Positions 36,657-45,799 are shown, numbered from the stretch's first letter. The stretch is DNA of 64,000 nt from Paenibacillus rigui (GCF_002234615.1 NZ_NMQW01000001.1:62001-126000), one strand, 5' to 3'. Made by a program: numbers and translations. Notes: a model not told the origin generated them from the sequence alone.

Positions 36657-37046
36657 ATGTTCATAAGATTTCATGGAAAAGCTATAAGCCCATTTACAAA
36701 CCAGCCTTACGGTATATTTGCGGTCATTTATTTTCTTAAGCGTGATGGAAAATTGTCGTCCCTCGACCTCCAGCTGTACGAAACGACCGTTAACTGGTTT
36801 GAGGAACACCTGCCCAATCCCCCCTACTACGATGATCTCAATAACTCCATACGGGCAGTGACATGGTTCAAGGACAACGAGTCAACCCGGCACATGATCA
36901 ACAATTTACAACCATTCTTTGATCTAGCTGAAAAGTATAGCGTAGAAATCATTAAATCGGTCGCCAACAAGCCCCCCGGGACGATTGTTTACGAAGATGC
37001 GCTGCAGATTGGGGTCACTGCGTTTGCATATCCGGCACAAAGTTGA
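36657..37046 (+). CDS. Unrecognised small protein, 129 residues
   Basis: No family recognised. The ATG at 36657 has an ideal AGGAGGTG seven bases upstream. The sequence is soluble and aromatic-rich, with alternating strands and helices: an N-terminal beta part (IRFHGKAISPF), a helical middle (WFEEHLP, TWFKDNESTRHMINNL) and a C-terminal DALQIGVTAFAY. No signal peptide, membrane helix or cysteine. It stands between the PucR and MATE genes on the same strand, 88 and 97 bases from each. Confidence 0.6.
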   Translation: MFIRFHGKAISPFTNQPYGIFAVIYFLKRDGKLSSLDLQLYETTVNWFEEHLPNPPYYDDLNNSIRAVTWFKDNESTRHMINNLQPFFDLAEKYSVEIIKSVANKPPGTIVYEDALQIGVTAFAYPAQS

Positions 37047-37143
37047 AATCCAACGACAGCATACGGCCTCAAACTGAGTTATACCAACCCACTCCACCTG
37101 CTGTATACTTATGTATACATTGATGTAGGGCGGCGATCGATTC

Positions 37144-38469
37144 TTGAATAACATCCTTTCCAGCTGGAAGGCCATCCTCGTTCTGGCAGTCCCGGCCATA
37201 GTGGAAAACTTCCTTCAAAGCATGGTCGGCTTCGTAGACACATTATTCCTGTCTCAGCTTGGACTGCACGAAGTGGCGGCAGTCGGTATCGCCAATACGA
37301 TGCTGCAAATTTATTTTGCCGTATTCCTGGCTATGGCTGCATGCTCGACCATCCTCGTGTCCCGCTCCTGCGGAGAAGGCAACCGGGAGCAGGTCATGAG
37401 AATTTGCTCTAACGCCATCCTGCTGACAGGCCTTATAGGCTGCCTGTTCGGCGTCGTATCCTTTTGCTTCGCGGAGCAGATTTTACAACTAATGGGCGCC
37501 GGCCCGGAGGTCATGGACTCTGGCACCACCTATTTCCGTATCGTAGCAACCCCCTCCCTGTTCATTGCCATGATGTATACGCTCGGAGCGTTATTCAGAG
37601 GAACCGGCGATACGAGAACACCGATGAAAGTCGGCCTCCTAATGAACGTCGTGCATATTTTGCTGGATTACGTACTCATGTTCGGCCTGTTCTTTCATGG
37701 ATTCGGTATCGTCGGAGCAGCCGTTGCTACAGTATGTGCCCGAGTCATCGGCGTCCTTCTACTGCTTTGGTACCTGCACAAGCGGAGCCTGGTAGCCTGG
37801 AAGGCTAAGGTATGGAAGGTGAACCGGGACATCCTGAGGTCTCTGATACGGCTCGGCTTCCCTGCCGCTTTAGAGCGCTTGTTCATGCGGTTCGGTCAAG
37901 TCATATATTTCGGCATGATTATCCGCATGGGTGTCGAAATCTATTCCGCCCATACACTGGCCGGCAATTTCACATTATTTTCGACGATTATCGGCGGCGG
38001 CATTGCCACAGCCACGTCGGCACTGATCGGGCAGCAGCTCGGCGCGCGGGATATGCAGTCGGTGAAGCTGTACAGCAAAGCATCCGTTTCTCTCCAGATG
38101 CTCATCATGACTTTCATCCTCTTCCTTTTGTTTGCCAGCGCACCGTTGACGGCAAGGCTGTTTACAGACAACCACGCCGTCATCCTCCTTATCGTGACAG
38201 TATTGGGCATCGATACGTTGACACAGCCGGCCACGGCCGTTGTCACCTCCCTGACTTCTGTCCTGCAGGCAGGCGGAGACACCAAATATCCGATGTACGT
38301 TACCGCGGCAGGGATTTGGCTTATTCGAACAGCGGGAGTGTACCTGCTGGGCGTGTACTTTGGGTTGGGTCTGATGGGGGTTTGGATCGCAATCGGATTA
38401 GATAATTATGTCCGGGCCATCCTGTTGTGGCGCCGGTATCGTACATTTCAATGGATCCGCAGTGTATAA
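37144..38469 (+). CDS. MATE-family multidrug/Na+ antiporter
   Basis: 441 residues with 12 predicted membrane helices in two MATE halves. The start is TTG at 37144. The next in-frame ATG would remove the first helix, so TTG is kept although the ribosome binding site (TAGGGCGG) is a little distant. Typical features are VPAIVENFLQSMVGFVDTLF in helix 1 and LGALFRGTGDTRTPM in the middle. The family exports cationic drugs and metabolites using Na+ or H+. A DUF1232 gene follows closely and may be co-transcribed. Confidence 0.9.
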   Translation: MNNILSSWKAILVLAVPAIVENFLQSMVGFVDTLFLSQLGLHEVAAVGIANTMLQIYFAVFLAMAACSTILVSRSCGEGNREQVMRICSNAILLTGLIGCLFGVVSFCFAEQILQLMGAGPEVMDSGTTYFRIVATPSLFIAMMYTLGALFRGTGDTRTPMKVGLLMNVVHILLDYVLMFGLFFHGFGIVGAAVATVCARVIGVLLLLWYLHKRSLVAWKAKVWKVNRDILRSLIRLGFPAALERLFMRFGQVIYFGMIIRMGVEIYSAHTLAGNFTLFSTIIGGGIATATSALIGQQLGARDMQSVKLYSKASVSLQMLIMTFILFLLFASAPLTARLFTDNHAVILLIVTVLGIDTLTQPATAVVTSLTSVLQAGGDTKYPMYVTAAGIWLIRTAGVYLLGVYFGLGLMGVWIAIGLDNYVRAILLWRRYRTFQWIRSV

Positions 38470-38486
38470 CGAGAGGAGAATCCGCC

Positions 38487-38870
38487 ATTCTAACGAATTT
38501 CAAGCAAAAAGCAAAGCAGCTCAAGTCGAATTTGATCGTTTTGTATTTATCCTATAGCGATCCGAGGGTCAAATGGTACGCCAAGCTTTTTGTGTTGTGC
38601 GTTGTGGCTTATGCGTTCAGCCCGATCGACCTTATTCCTGACTTTATCCCCATCCTCGGCTATGTAGACGATTTGATACTCGTCCCGTTAGGGATTTACC
38701 TCGCGCTCAAGATGATTCCAAGAGAAGTGATTGAGGGCAACCGGGCCCGAGCACAAGAACTTCAAAGCAGACCGAAGAACTGGTTTACGGCTGCCTTGTT
38801 CATCCTGATCTGGGTTTTGGCCGGTGTGTGGATTTCTATGTATGTTTATAAAAATTGGGTGCTTCGATAG
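38487..38870 (+). CDS. DUF1232 (YkvA-like) membrane protein, possible ATT start
   Basis: 127 residues if read from ATT at 38487, which sits eight bases after a strong AGAGGAG. The only in-frame ATG nearby (38451) lies inside the MATE gene with no ribosome binding site. The DUF1232 core is VVAYAFSPIDLIPDFIPILG followed by VDDLILVPLGIYLALKMIP. A second hydrophobic stretch near the C-terminus (AALFILIWVLAGVWISMYV) gives two to three membrane segments. Function unknown in the family. It follows the MATE stop by 17 bases and ends in a terminator, so the two are likely an operon. Confidence 0.8.
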   Translation: MLTNFKQKAKQLKSNLIVLYLSYSDPRVKWYAKLFVLCVVAYAFSPIDLIPDFIPILGYVDDLILVPLGIYLALKMIPREVIEGNRARAQELQSRPKNWFTAALFILIWVLAGVWISMYVYKNWVLR

Positions 38871-38885
38871 ATATAACAGAACTTG

Positions 38886-38927
38886 AAAGAGTCAGAGGCC
38901 CGGAGGAGTCTCTTGACTCTTTTTTTG
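38886..38927 (+). terminator. Terminator after MATE-DUF1232
   Basis: AAGAGTCA (from 38887) pairs with TGACTCTT, plus inner GAG/CTC pairing and a T7 tail. Confidence 0.85.
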
Positions 38928-39108
38928 CACAAATAGCTCGATATAGGTAAAATTTTATAAAATTCATGAACTTTGCTGTATATTTTCATTATTTTACAAG
39001 GACTTTAGGCTTATTATCGACATTTTATGCTATTATTTTCATGTATCTATTCTATCATCTATCATCACAACACCGATGCCTGCGATTACACCTTAAAAGG
39101 AGGATTTT

Positions 39109-42100
39109 ATGATAAAAAAATTGTTTATTTTATGGCTTTGTACCGCATTTGTATTTGTTGGCAGTGCGACCTTTACAAACACAGCTTCTGCCGCGATCAG
39201 CAATCCCTTAGCGGCGAACGGCGAAGAAAGCATCAGCGTCAGCGGCTTTACTTCGGGCGCAACCTTGAAACTGTACCTGACCGATAACACGTTAAAGGCT
39301 ACACAAGCCTCGGTTGCCGGTCCGACGTACACCTTCCTGAATGTCGAGCCGAACAGTCTCGGCTATTACGTGACTCAGACCGTTGGTCTTGAAGAAAGCG
39401 CCAACTCCCCCTTCGTCTCGGCAAGTCTGCGAACGCCTTCCGCCACTGCAGGCATCGGCTACGTGGACGCCAGCAACGTGTATCCCGGTGCCACGGTTAC
39501 GCTGTATGATCTTGGCGGGCATACGATCTCAAGCACCCCTGTGGATCAAGGCAACGGAACGTATCGATTCAGCGGGTTGACCGCTAGAACGACCTACTAC
39601 GTCATTCAAAGCATCAATGGGGTGAACAGCGTCAACTCCAGCTTCGTAACGGTACTGCCGGCCATACCGGATGCACCTGTGGCAGCGAATGGCGAAGAAA
39701 GCATCGGCGTCAGCAGCTTTACCTCAGGTGCTACCTTGAAGCTGTACTTGACCAACGGTACGCTAAAAGCAACAGAGCCTTCGGTCACAGCTGCAACCTA
39801 CACGTTCCCGAATGTCGAGCCGAACGGCCCCGGCTACTACGTTACCCAGACAGTAAACGGTGAAGAAAGCGTCAACTCCAACTTTGCTGCTGCGAGTCTG
39901 CGAACGCCATCCGCCAGTGGCGGCATCGGATACATAGACGCAGGCAACATCTATCCGGGAGCGGCCATTACGCTATATGACGCAGACGGTCATTCTATAC
40001 CGAGCACACCTGCGGATCAAGGCAATGGTACGTACCGATTCAGCGGATTAACGGCAAGAACCACGTATTATGTCATTCAAAGCATCAATGGGGTGAGCAG
40101 CGTCAACTCCAGCTTTGCAACGGTACTGCCAGCGGTGCCGGATGCGCCGACAGCTGCGAACGGCGAAGAAAGCATCAGCGTCAGCAGCTTCACTTCAGGC
40201 GCAACCTTGAAGCTCTATCTGACCAACGGCACGCTGAAGGCTACTGAGCCTTCGGTTACAACTTCCACTTACATCTTCCCGAATGTCGAGCCGAACAGCC
40301 TCGGCTACTACGTCACCCAGACAGTAAACGGAGAAGAGAGCGTCAACTCCAACTTTGCTGCTGCCAGCCTTCGGACACCAGCGGCTAGCGTGGGCATCGG
40401 TCATGTCGATGTCAGTAACGTGTATCCGGGTGCTGTAGTCACGCTGTATGATCTCGGGGGCAATCCCCTGTCGATTTCTCCTGCGGATCAAGGCAACGGA
40501 ACGGTTCGCTTTAGCGGATTGGCTGCAAGAAGCACCTATTATGCCATACAAAGCATCAACGGCGTATCCAGTGTCAACTCCAACTTCGTAACCATACTTC
40601 CAGCGATGCCGGATGCGCCGACAGCTGCGAACGGCGAAGAAAGCATCAGCGTCAGCAGCTTCACTTCGGGTGCAACCTTGAAGCTGTATCTGACCAACGG
40701 CACGTTGAAGGCTACTGAGCCTTCGGTTACAGCTTCCACTTACATCTTCCCAAATGTGGAGCCGAATAGCCTCGGTTATTATGTAACCCAAACAGTGAAC
40801 GGCGAAGAGAGTCAGAACTCCAGCTTTGTGTCAGCTAGCCTCAGGACCCCTGCTGCCAGTACAGATATCGGCCGCGTCGACGTTAGCAATATATACCCGG
40901 GAGCACACGTAACGCTGTATGAGTACACCGGTCTTGAAATATCGAGCAATCCAACTGCTATGGGATCCGGAACGGTACGATTTGACGGATTGGCCGCAAC
41001 CCACTCCTATTATGCCGTACAGAGCATCAACGGTGTGATCAGCGCACCCACAAAAATTGTGACCGTGCCGTCCCTGCCTGCCCCTGTCCATTTAACGGCT
41101 GCCGCCGGCAGCAAACAAGTGACTTTGAACTGGAGCAGTGTAACCGGAGCAACCTATTACAGTATTTATATGGATTCCCCTGGAGGCCAATTCAGCCTGG
41201 CGACCGTAACGAACGTAACCTATACTACTTATACGATTCCGAACCTGATCAATGGAACGACCTATGCCTTTGTAGTAAGAGCGGGCAACCTTGGCGGCTT
41301 AAGCGGCAATTCCAACGAGGCGAGCGCTACGCCTGCGACGGTTCCGGCTGCACCTGCTGACGTCACGGCCGTTGCCGGGAACGGACTGGCTGTAATCACC
41401 TTTACCCCTCCGACGGACAATGGCGGAAGTGCCATTACGGGGTACACGGTGACAGCCTTGCCTGGCAACCTTGTCATTTCAGGTACGGAAAGTCCCATCA
41501 CGGTCACTGGATTAACGAATGGCTTGAGTTATACCTTTACAGTGACGGCGATGAACGGACTTGGAAGCAGTACGCCTTCTGCCGAATCTAATGCGGTCGT
41601 GCCAGCATCAAGATCCAACCATGGGGGAAGCAGCAGCACATCGCAGCCTTCCACACCGACGGATGCAGCTGAACCCGACACGACCGGTGTAGATATTCTG
41701 GTTAACGGCAAAGCGGAAAGTGCAGGCACTGCGGTGACATCCAAGCGCAATGAGCAATCCGTAACTACCATTATTGTGGACCGGGCGAAGCTGGAAGAAA
41801 AACTCGCAGCCGAAGGCCAGCATGCTACCGTCACAATTCCTGTTTATAGCCAATCCGACGTTGTCATTGCCGAGCTCACCGGTCAAATGATTAAAAGCAT
41901 GGAAGACAAGCAAGCCATTCTGGTATTAAAAACAGATCAAGCAGCTTATACGCTGCCTGCACAGCAAATCAACATCGCCTCTTTATCGGATAAACTCGGA
42001 AAATCAGTCGCTCTGCAAGATATCAAGCTTCAGATCGAAATTGCCGAACCGACGGCCGGTACCATACAAATGGCTGAGCATGCAGCCGCAAAAGGAACGT

Positions 42101-42933
42101 TCACGCTCGTTGTTCCGCCGGTTGACTTTACGATCCGTGCTGTTTATGGCGGCACATCGACCGAGGCTTCAGCATTCAGTGCTTATGTAGAACGCACCAT
42201 CGCCCTTCCGGCAGAGGTGGATCCGAACAAAATAACAACAGGTACCGTTGTGGATCCGGATGGCACTGTTCGCCACGTGCCTACCAAAATTGTTGCCATC
42301 GACGGCAAGTATTACGCGAAAGTCAGCAGCTTGACAAACAGCACATACGCTATCGTGTGGCACCCGCTGGAATTCAAAGATGTCTCGAATCACTGGGCCA
42401 AAAATACGGCGAACGATATGGGCTCCCGGATGATCATTGATGGAACAGGCGATAGTCTATTCAGTCCGGACCGGGATATTACCCGTGCTGAATTTGCGGC
42501 AATTCTCGTTCGCGGCTTAGGGCTCAAGCCAGAAAATGGAGCCTCGCCCTTCTCCGACGTGAATACGGCAGATTGGTACAACGGTGCAATCCATACAGCC
42601 TATGCGTATCAGCTGATTAACGGCTTCGAGGACGGAACGTTCCGTCCGAACGACCGCATCACCCGTGAACAGGCCATGGTCATTGTTGCCAAAGCGATGA
42701 CGATCACGAACCTGAAGTCGAAGCTTCCGAGCCAATCGGCGGACGAAACGCTTCGCCCGTACACAGATGCAGCTAACGCATCCGGTTGGGCCAAGAACGG
42801 CATCGCGGATAGCGTCCAGTCCGGCATTGTAGCCGGAAGAAGCGGCACAGAGCTTGCAGCGGGCGCTTACATCACGAGAGCCGAGGTTGCAGTGATTATT
42901 CAACGTTTGCTTCAAAAGTCTGATCTGATTTAA
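39109..42933 (+). CDS. S-layer-homology surface protein with four tandem 157-residue repeats
   Basis: 1274 residues. The signal peptide ends near AASA (about 29). Four tandem repeats of exactly 157 residues cover 37-664; each holds two beta-sandwich-like halves (an ESISVSSFTSGATLKLYL half and a VYPGAVVTLYD half). Two fibronectin III-like modules follow (about 662-838), then a Ser/Thr/Gly linker and a Paenibacillus-type domain starting VDILVNGK (about 860-1085). Three C-terminal SLH motifs (about 1088-1274) with TRAEF/TREQA/TRAEV signatures anchor the protein to pyruvylated cell-wall polymer. It probably acts as a surface or adhesion protein. The start has AAAAGGAGG six bases upstream, and a strong terminator follows. 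Confidence 0.9.
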   Translation: MIKKLFILWLCTAFVFVGSATFTNTASAAISNPLAANGEESISVSGFTSGATLKLYLTDNTLKATQASVAGPTYTFLNVEPNSLGYYVTQTVGLEESANSPFVSASLRTPSATAGIGYVDASNVYPGATVTLYDLGGHTISSTPVDQGNGTYRFSGLTARTTYYVIQSINGVNSVNSSFVTVLPAIPDAPVAANGEESIGVSSFTSGATLKLYLTNGTLKATEPSVTAATYTFPNVEPNGPGYYVTQTVNGEESVNSNFAAASLRTPSASGGIGYIDAGNIYPGAAITLYDADGHSIPSTPADQGNGTYRFSGLTARTTYYVIQSINGVSSVNSSFATVLPAVPDAPTAANGEESISVSSFTSGATLKLYLTNGTLKATEPSVTTSTYIFPNVEPNSLGYYVTQTVNGEESVNSNFAAASLRTPAASVGIGHVDVSNVYPGAVVTLYDLGGNPLSISPADQGNGTVRFSGLAARSTYYAIQSINGVSSVNSNFVTILPAMPDAPTAANGEESISVSSFTSGATLKLYLTNGTLKATEPSVTASTYIFPNVEPNSLGYYVTQTVNGEESQNSSFVSASLRTPAASTDIGRVDVSNIYPGAHVTLYEYTGLEISSNPTAMGSGTVRFDGLAATHSYYAVQSINGVISAPTKIVTVPSLPAPVHLTAAAGSKQVTLNWSSVTGATYYSIYMDSPGGQFSLATVTNVTYTTYTIPNLINGTTYAFVVRAGNLGGLSGNSNEASATPATVPAAPADVTAVAGNGLAVITFTPPTDNGGSAITGYTVTALPGNLVISGTESPITVTGLTNGLSYTFTVTAMNGLGSSTPSAESNAVVPASRSNHGGSSSTSQPSTPTDAAEPDTTGVDILVNGKAESAGTAVTSKRNEQSVTTIIVDRAKLEEKLAAEGQHATVTIPVYSQSDVVIAELTGQMIKSMEDKQAILVLKTDQAAYTLPAQQINIASLSDKLGKSVALQDIKLQIEIAEPTAGTIQMAEHAAAKGTFTLVVPPVDFTIRAVYGGTSTEASAFSAYVERTIALPAEVDPNKITTGTVVDPDGTVRHVPTKIVAIDGKYYAKVSSLTNSTYAIVWHPLEFKDVSNHWAKNTANDMGSRMIIDGTGDSLFSPDRDITRAEFAAILVRGLGLKPENGASPFSDVNTADWYNGAIHTAYAYQLINGFEDGTFRPNDRITREQAMVIVAKAMTITNLKSKLPSQSADETLRPYTDAANASGWAKNGIADSVQSGIVAGRSGTELAAGAYITRAEVAVIIQRLLQKSDLI
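39217..41100 (+). repeat. Four tandem 471-bp coding repeats
   Basis: The phrase AAYGGCGAAGAAAGCATC recurs at 39217, 39688, 40159 and 40630, always 471 bp apart, so repeat length has not drifted. Copies three and four are the most alike at the DNA level. Such arrays can gain or lose units by recombination. Confidence 0.9.
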
Positions 42934-42990
42934 TTCCTTCATTAATGGATAAACGGCCTTGCCGCCTTTAAGACGACAAGGCACAAATCT

Positions 42991-43047
42991 AAAGGCCATG
43001 CATCAACACTGGTACATTCATCCCTGTTGATGCATGGCCTTTTTTTC
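42991..43047. terminator. Bidirectional terminator between SLH and CMD genes
   Basis: An AAAGGCCATGCATCAACA arm pairs with TGTTGATGCATGGCCTTT (17-18 bp perfect) around a 16-base loop, with T-runs on both strands. It serves the convergent SLH gene and CMD gene. Confidence 0.9.
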
Positions 43048-43432
43048 ATACGGTTACTTTACGTTCTTGAAACACCTGCTTAGCCGTAAACATCGCATTG
43101 AGTACCCGCGGGAAGCCGACGTACGGCAGGCAGTGAGTAATCGCCTCCACAATCTCTTGCGGAGAAAGCCCTACATTTAACCCCGCATGAATGTGAACTT
43201 GCAGCTGCGGCTCGCATCCCCCTTGGGTAACCAAGGTCGATATCGAGACAAGCTCCCTCTGCCTTAAATCCAAGCCCTCCCTGGAATATACATCCCCAAA
43301 GGCGAATTCCACCACATATTTCCCCAGATCCGGAGCAATGTCCTTTAAGGACTCGACCACATTCGGCCCCGCTTCTCCGTCAATTTGTCTCAGCTTCTCC
43401 CAACCGCGCTCATAACGTTCCGTTGTCGTCAT
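43046..43432 (-). CDS. Carboxymuconolactone decarboxylase (CMD)-family protein
   Basis: 128 residues from the ATG at 43432 (GGAGGG six bases upstream); the longer frame from 43468 has no start signal. All-helical CMD core with REGLDLRQRELVSISTLV and HIHAGLNVGLSPQEIVEA. It resembles PcaC-type decarboxylases rather than AhpD, because the CxxC pair of AhpD is absent. The true substrate is unknown; many small CMD proteins in Bacillales are uncharacterised. The promoter region carries a perfect 16-bp palindrome (43485-43500), so it is probably repressed by a TetR- or MarR-type protein encoded elsewhere. Confidence 0.88.
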   Translation of the reverse strand: MTTTERYERGWEKLRQIDGEAGPNVVESLKDIAPDLGKYVVEFAFGDVYSREGLDLRQRELVSISTLVTQGGCEPQLQVHIHAGLNVGLSPQEIVEAITHCLPYVGFPRVLNAMFTAKQVFQERKVTV

Positions 43433-43484
43433 TCTAATCCCTCCAAATATAGTAAATAGCAGCTGCATAGCTAGATGCTACATC

Positions 43485-43500
43485 TTAGAGCGCGCTCTAA
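43485..43500. promoter_or_regulatory. Perfect 16-bp palindrome, likely operator of the CMD gene
   Basis: TTAGAGCGCGCTCTAA, fully self-complementary, about 53 bases before the CMD start. Its position and symmetry fit a dimeric repressor site. Confidence 0.6.
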
Positions 43501-43510
43501 CGCAAGAGGT

Positions 43511-43568
43511 TTTTTATTAAAAAATAACAAAAGACCGCCTCCACAAAAAACAACGTGAAGGCAGTCTT
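43511..43568 (-). terminator. Terminator of the second SLH gene
   Basis: A 14-bp stem (43531-43568, AAGACTGCCTTCAC with its GU-containing partner) around a T-rich loop, then a T-rich tail on the minus strand. It lies 20 bases after the stop. Confidence 0.8.
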
Positions 43569-43588
43569 AGTCTTCCACAAGCCTATTC

Positions 43589-45097
43589 TTACTTCGCTGT
43601 CAGCAGCACATTGGCTGCGGTTGCCCAATTCCCAACCGGGGTTACCGTGTACGTCGTACCCGCCGTCAGCTTGCCGTTTTGCTGAATATCGAACACCCCG
43701 ACCGCACCCTTGCGGCTTTGATATTTGTAGCTCGCTGTCAGCTTTTCCCCGTTCGGTGCCGTCAAGGTCACGCTGCGGCCGGAGAACAGCTCATCGCCCG
43801 GATCCTGCGCTAACGTCACGTTAATAGAGGAATCGCTGACGGCTTCCGCTCCGGTAAGCTGCAATGCGTCAAATGCTTTGGCGACAAAGCTGGAGTTGGC
43901 CACGTTCGCCCAATCCGAGGTGACGGTATATTTCACACCAGGTGTGAGGACTTGCCCTTCAGGCATACGGAATTTCGGCTCCTGCTTCCCGTCCGTAGAC
44001 TGCGTGAAAGGCACATACTTGGCTACGATCGGCTGCCCGCCTTCCGGTGTAATCGTGACTTGACGAGCCTGCATCGAGGAAATCACCTGATATGTCGTCC
44101 CGTTCGCCTGGTTGTTCTCATCCAATACGAAGGCGTTGGCGCCGCGACCGCCGCTGTAGGCGGAGATGACATAACCGTAATCGACCACTCCATTGGCTTT
44201 CAACGATTCAATCTCAAACGTATCGCTCGTCACCTGTGTCGGCTGAGTCATATCGAGCTTGATATCGCTGCCTGTGAATGCGCCGGCCTTTTGACCTTTG
44301 TAGCTCAACTCATAGGAAGCACCCGCTTTTTGCACGGATGTAGGCACGATATAGGTTGCGATGGAGCCGGTTTTCAAGCGCGGCATATTCGTCAAGGTCA
44401 AACCATCGTTGAATGCGAAGTCCGCTTTGGCTTTATCAAACGCCTCATCCGTGCCGGTCAGAGGAGCGTCGAAGGTCACGATCAATGTGATGGCATTCAA
44501 TGCTTTCACGCTGGTTACTCTCGCTTTCTCCGAAGAGATGGCTTCATGCGCCGTCTTCAGCAAATAAGCAGCCTCGCCGCGGGACACGTTGCTGTTGGCC
44601 GAATAAAACTTTTCCATCCAGTAGTTGACGGATTTGACATCGCGTTTGAGTGCCTTAGCTACGATCTGTACCAATTCAGCATCCGTTACAAGTCCATTCG
44701 GATTAAATTTCCCATCCGGCGCCTGCATAATATCAAGCCCTACTAACTGCGATGCATAGCTGTAATACCAAGCATGGGCGTCCACATCTGTAAGGGCTGC
44801 AGTACTTTTAGCTTGTCCTTGCAATTTAAAGGTCAAGGCGACCATTTTGGCAATTTCGGCGCGCGTTACTTGATTTTGCTGACGCATCGATTGATCCTCA
44901 TAGCCATGTAAAATGCCGAGCTCAGACAATGCAGTTACAGCGGCTTCGATAGCTTGATTCGATAATTCCGAGGAAACAGCTGCGGTTTCCTTATCATTGC
45001 CTGCCGCCTGAACATTCATTACGGCGTAAGGCAGGGAGGTGAGCCCCAGGACTGCGGCCACCATCAGGGCGGCTGCTTTTTTATGATGTCGTTTCAT
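43589..45097 (-). CDS. SLH-domain surface protein with Ig-like modules, 502 residues
   Basis: Start ATG at 45097 (AGGAGG nine bases before); an ATG 18 bases earlier overlaps that site. The signal peptide is cut after about residue 30 (VQA). N-terminal SLH units lie at about 45-185 (ALSELGILHGYEDQSMRQQN, VTRAEIAKMVALTF, VSRGEAAYLLKTA). The rest is beta-rich, made of three or four Ig/Big-like modules seen in Paenibacillus surface proteins (phrases such as YTVTSDWANVANSSF repeat in degenerate form near the end as YTVTPVGNWATAANV). It attaches to the cell wall by the SLH part. Function unknown. Confidence 0.85.
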   Translation of the reverse strand: MKRHHKKAAALMVAAVLGLTSLPYAVMNVQAAGNDKETAAVSSELSNQAIEAAVTALSELGILHGYEDQSMRQQNQVTRAEIAKMVALTFKLQGQAKSTAALTDVDAHAWYYSYASQLVGLDIMQAPDGKFNPNGLVTDAELVQIVAKALKRDVKSVNYWMEKFYSANSNVSRGEAAYLLKTAHEAISSEKARVTSVKALNAITLIVTFDAPLTGTDEAFDKAKADFAFNDGLTLTNMPRLKTGSIATYIVPTSVQKAGASYELSYKGQKAGAFTGSDIKLDMTQPTQVTSDTFEIESLKANGVVDYGYVISAYSGGRGANAFVLDENNQANGTTYQVISSMQARQVTITPEGGQPIVAKYVPFTQSTDGKQEPKFRMPEGQVLTPGVKYTVTSDWANVANSSFVAKAFDALQLTGAEAVSDSSINVTLAQDPGDELFSGRSVTLTAPNGEKLTASYKYQSRKGAVGVFDIQQNGKLTAGTTYTVTPVGNWATAANVLLTAK

Positions 45098-45491
45098 TCC
45101 ATTATTCCTCCTCATGGGTTGTTGTTGCCTGTACCTTTATCATAGAGGAGAGAAATAAACAGCCTCGAAACAACATATTAACAATTTCTAAAATGAACAT
45201 GAACAATTTTAAAAATTCAACGCTTGCTTCGATCCCCGCTGCCAGTGCATCGATTACAATCGGATCCCGGAAGGAAGGAATATCGATCAGTGTGAGCGGT
45301 CTGGAAGGCTTGCTGACTTGAATGATTCGCTTCTGAACAGGGTAAATTAGAAGCAGGGTTACTCAACCTTGTACCTTCACCCAAATTTGTCTGAATTTCG
45401 ATCAAATATTGAACATTCCTTGAACAAAACTTGCAAAGTGTGCTATACTAAGAAAAAGAAAACACTTACAAAGGAAACGGAAGTGATCATT
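45098..45491. other. Intergenic region, 394 bp, with a coding-like remnant
   Basis: Upstream region of both the SLH gene and the 91-residue gene. On the minus strand about 45360 to 45104 reads as one open frame of about 85 codons (including LTLIDIPSFRDPIVIDALAA) with coding-like third positions but no usable start. It may be the tail of a decayed gene. A clear promoter for the 91-residue gene is at 45420-45449. Confidence 0.35.
45420..45449 (+). promoter_or_regulatory. SigA-type promoter of the 91-residue gene
   Basis: TTGAAC (45420-45425), 18-bp spacer, TATACT (45444-45449), about 43 bases before the ATG at 45492. Confidence 0.65.
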
Positions 45492-45767
45492 ATGACGACG
45501 AAAACCGTAACTGTCAGCAGCGTACGTCACAATGAGAGGGATGTACAACGTTTAGTTAACTGGATGACAGGAGCAGCATGGTCTATTCTTACGATCGGTA
45601 TCCTGCTGTGTCTATCCAATGTTCAACATTTTAGCGACCGCAATCCATCGCTCATGGTGGGACTCGGCTTTTTGGTGGGCAGCGTCTTCATTTATGTTAT
45701 CCGCACAGCCATCCACCTCGTCCATTCCCGGATGCAGCAATCGGACTCGGACGACATCCAACTCTAA
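45492..45767 (+). CDS. Small two-helix membrane protein, 91 residues
   Basis: No family recognised. Start ATG 45492; a GTG nine bases earlier is an alternative. Residues about 24-43 (MTGAAWSILTIGILLCLSNV) and about 54-74 (LMVGLGFLVGSVFIYVIRTA) form two membrane helices, with both ends soluble and an acidic C-terminus. It has its own promoter and a strong terminator, so it is a monocistronic gene. Confidence 0.7.
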   Translation: MTTKTVTVSSVRHNERDVQRLVNWMTGAAWSILTIGILLCLSNVQHFSDRNPSLMVGLGFLVGSVFIYVIRTAIHLVHSRMQQSDSDDIQL

Positions 45768-45799
45768 TATTTGACAAGACCATACAGGTTTTTACCATG

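Noticed and set aside
38930-39108. Cyclic di-GMP riboswitch before the large SLH gene
   Set aside because: The region is AT-rich and lacks the GEMM core sequences.
39217-41100. Regular repeats that could suggest a CRISPR array
   Set aside because: Period is 471 bp, in frame and protein-coding; no short direct repeats with unique spacers.
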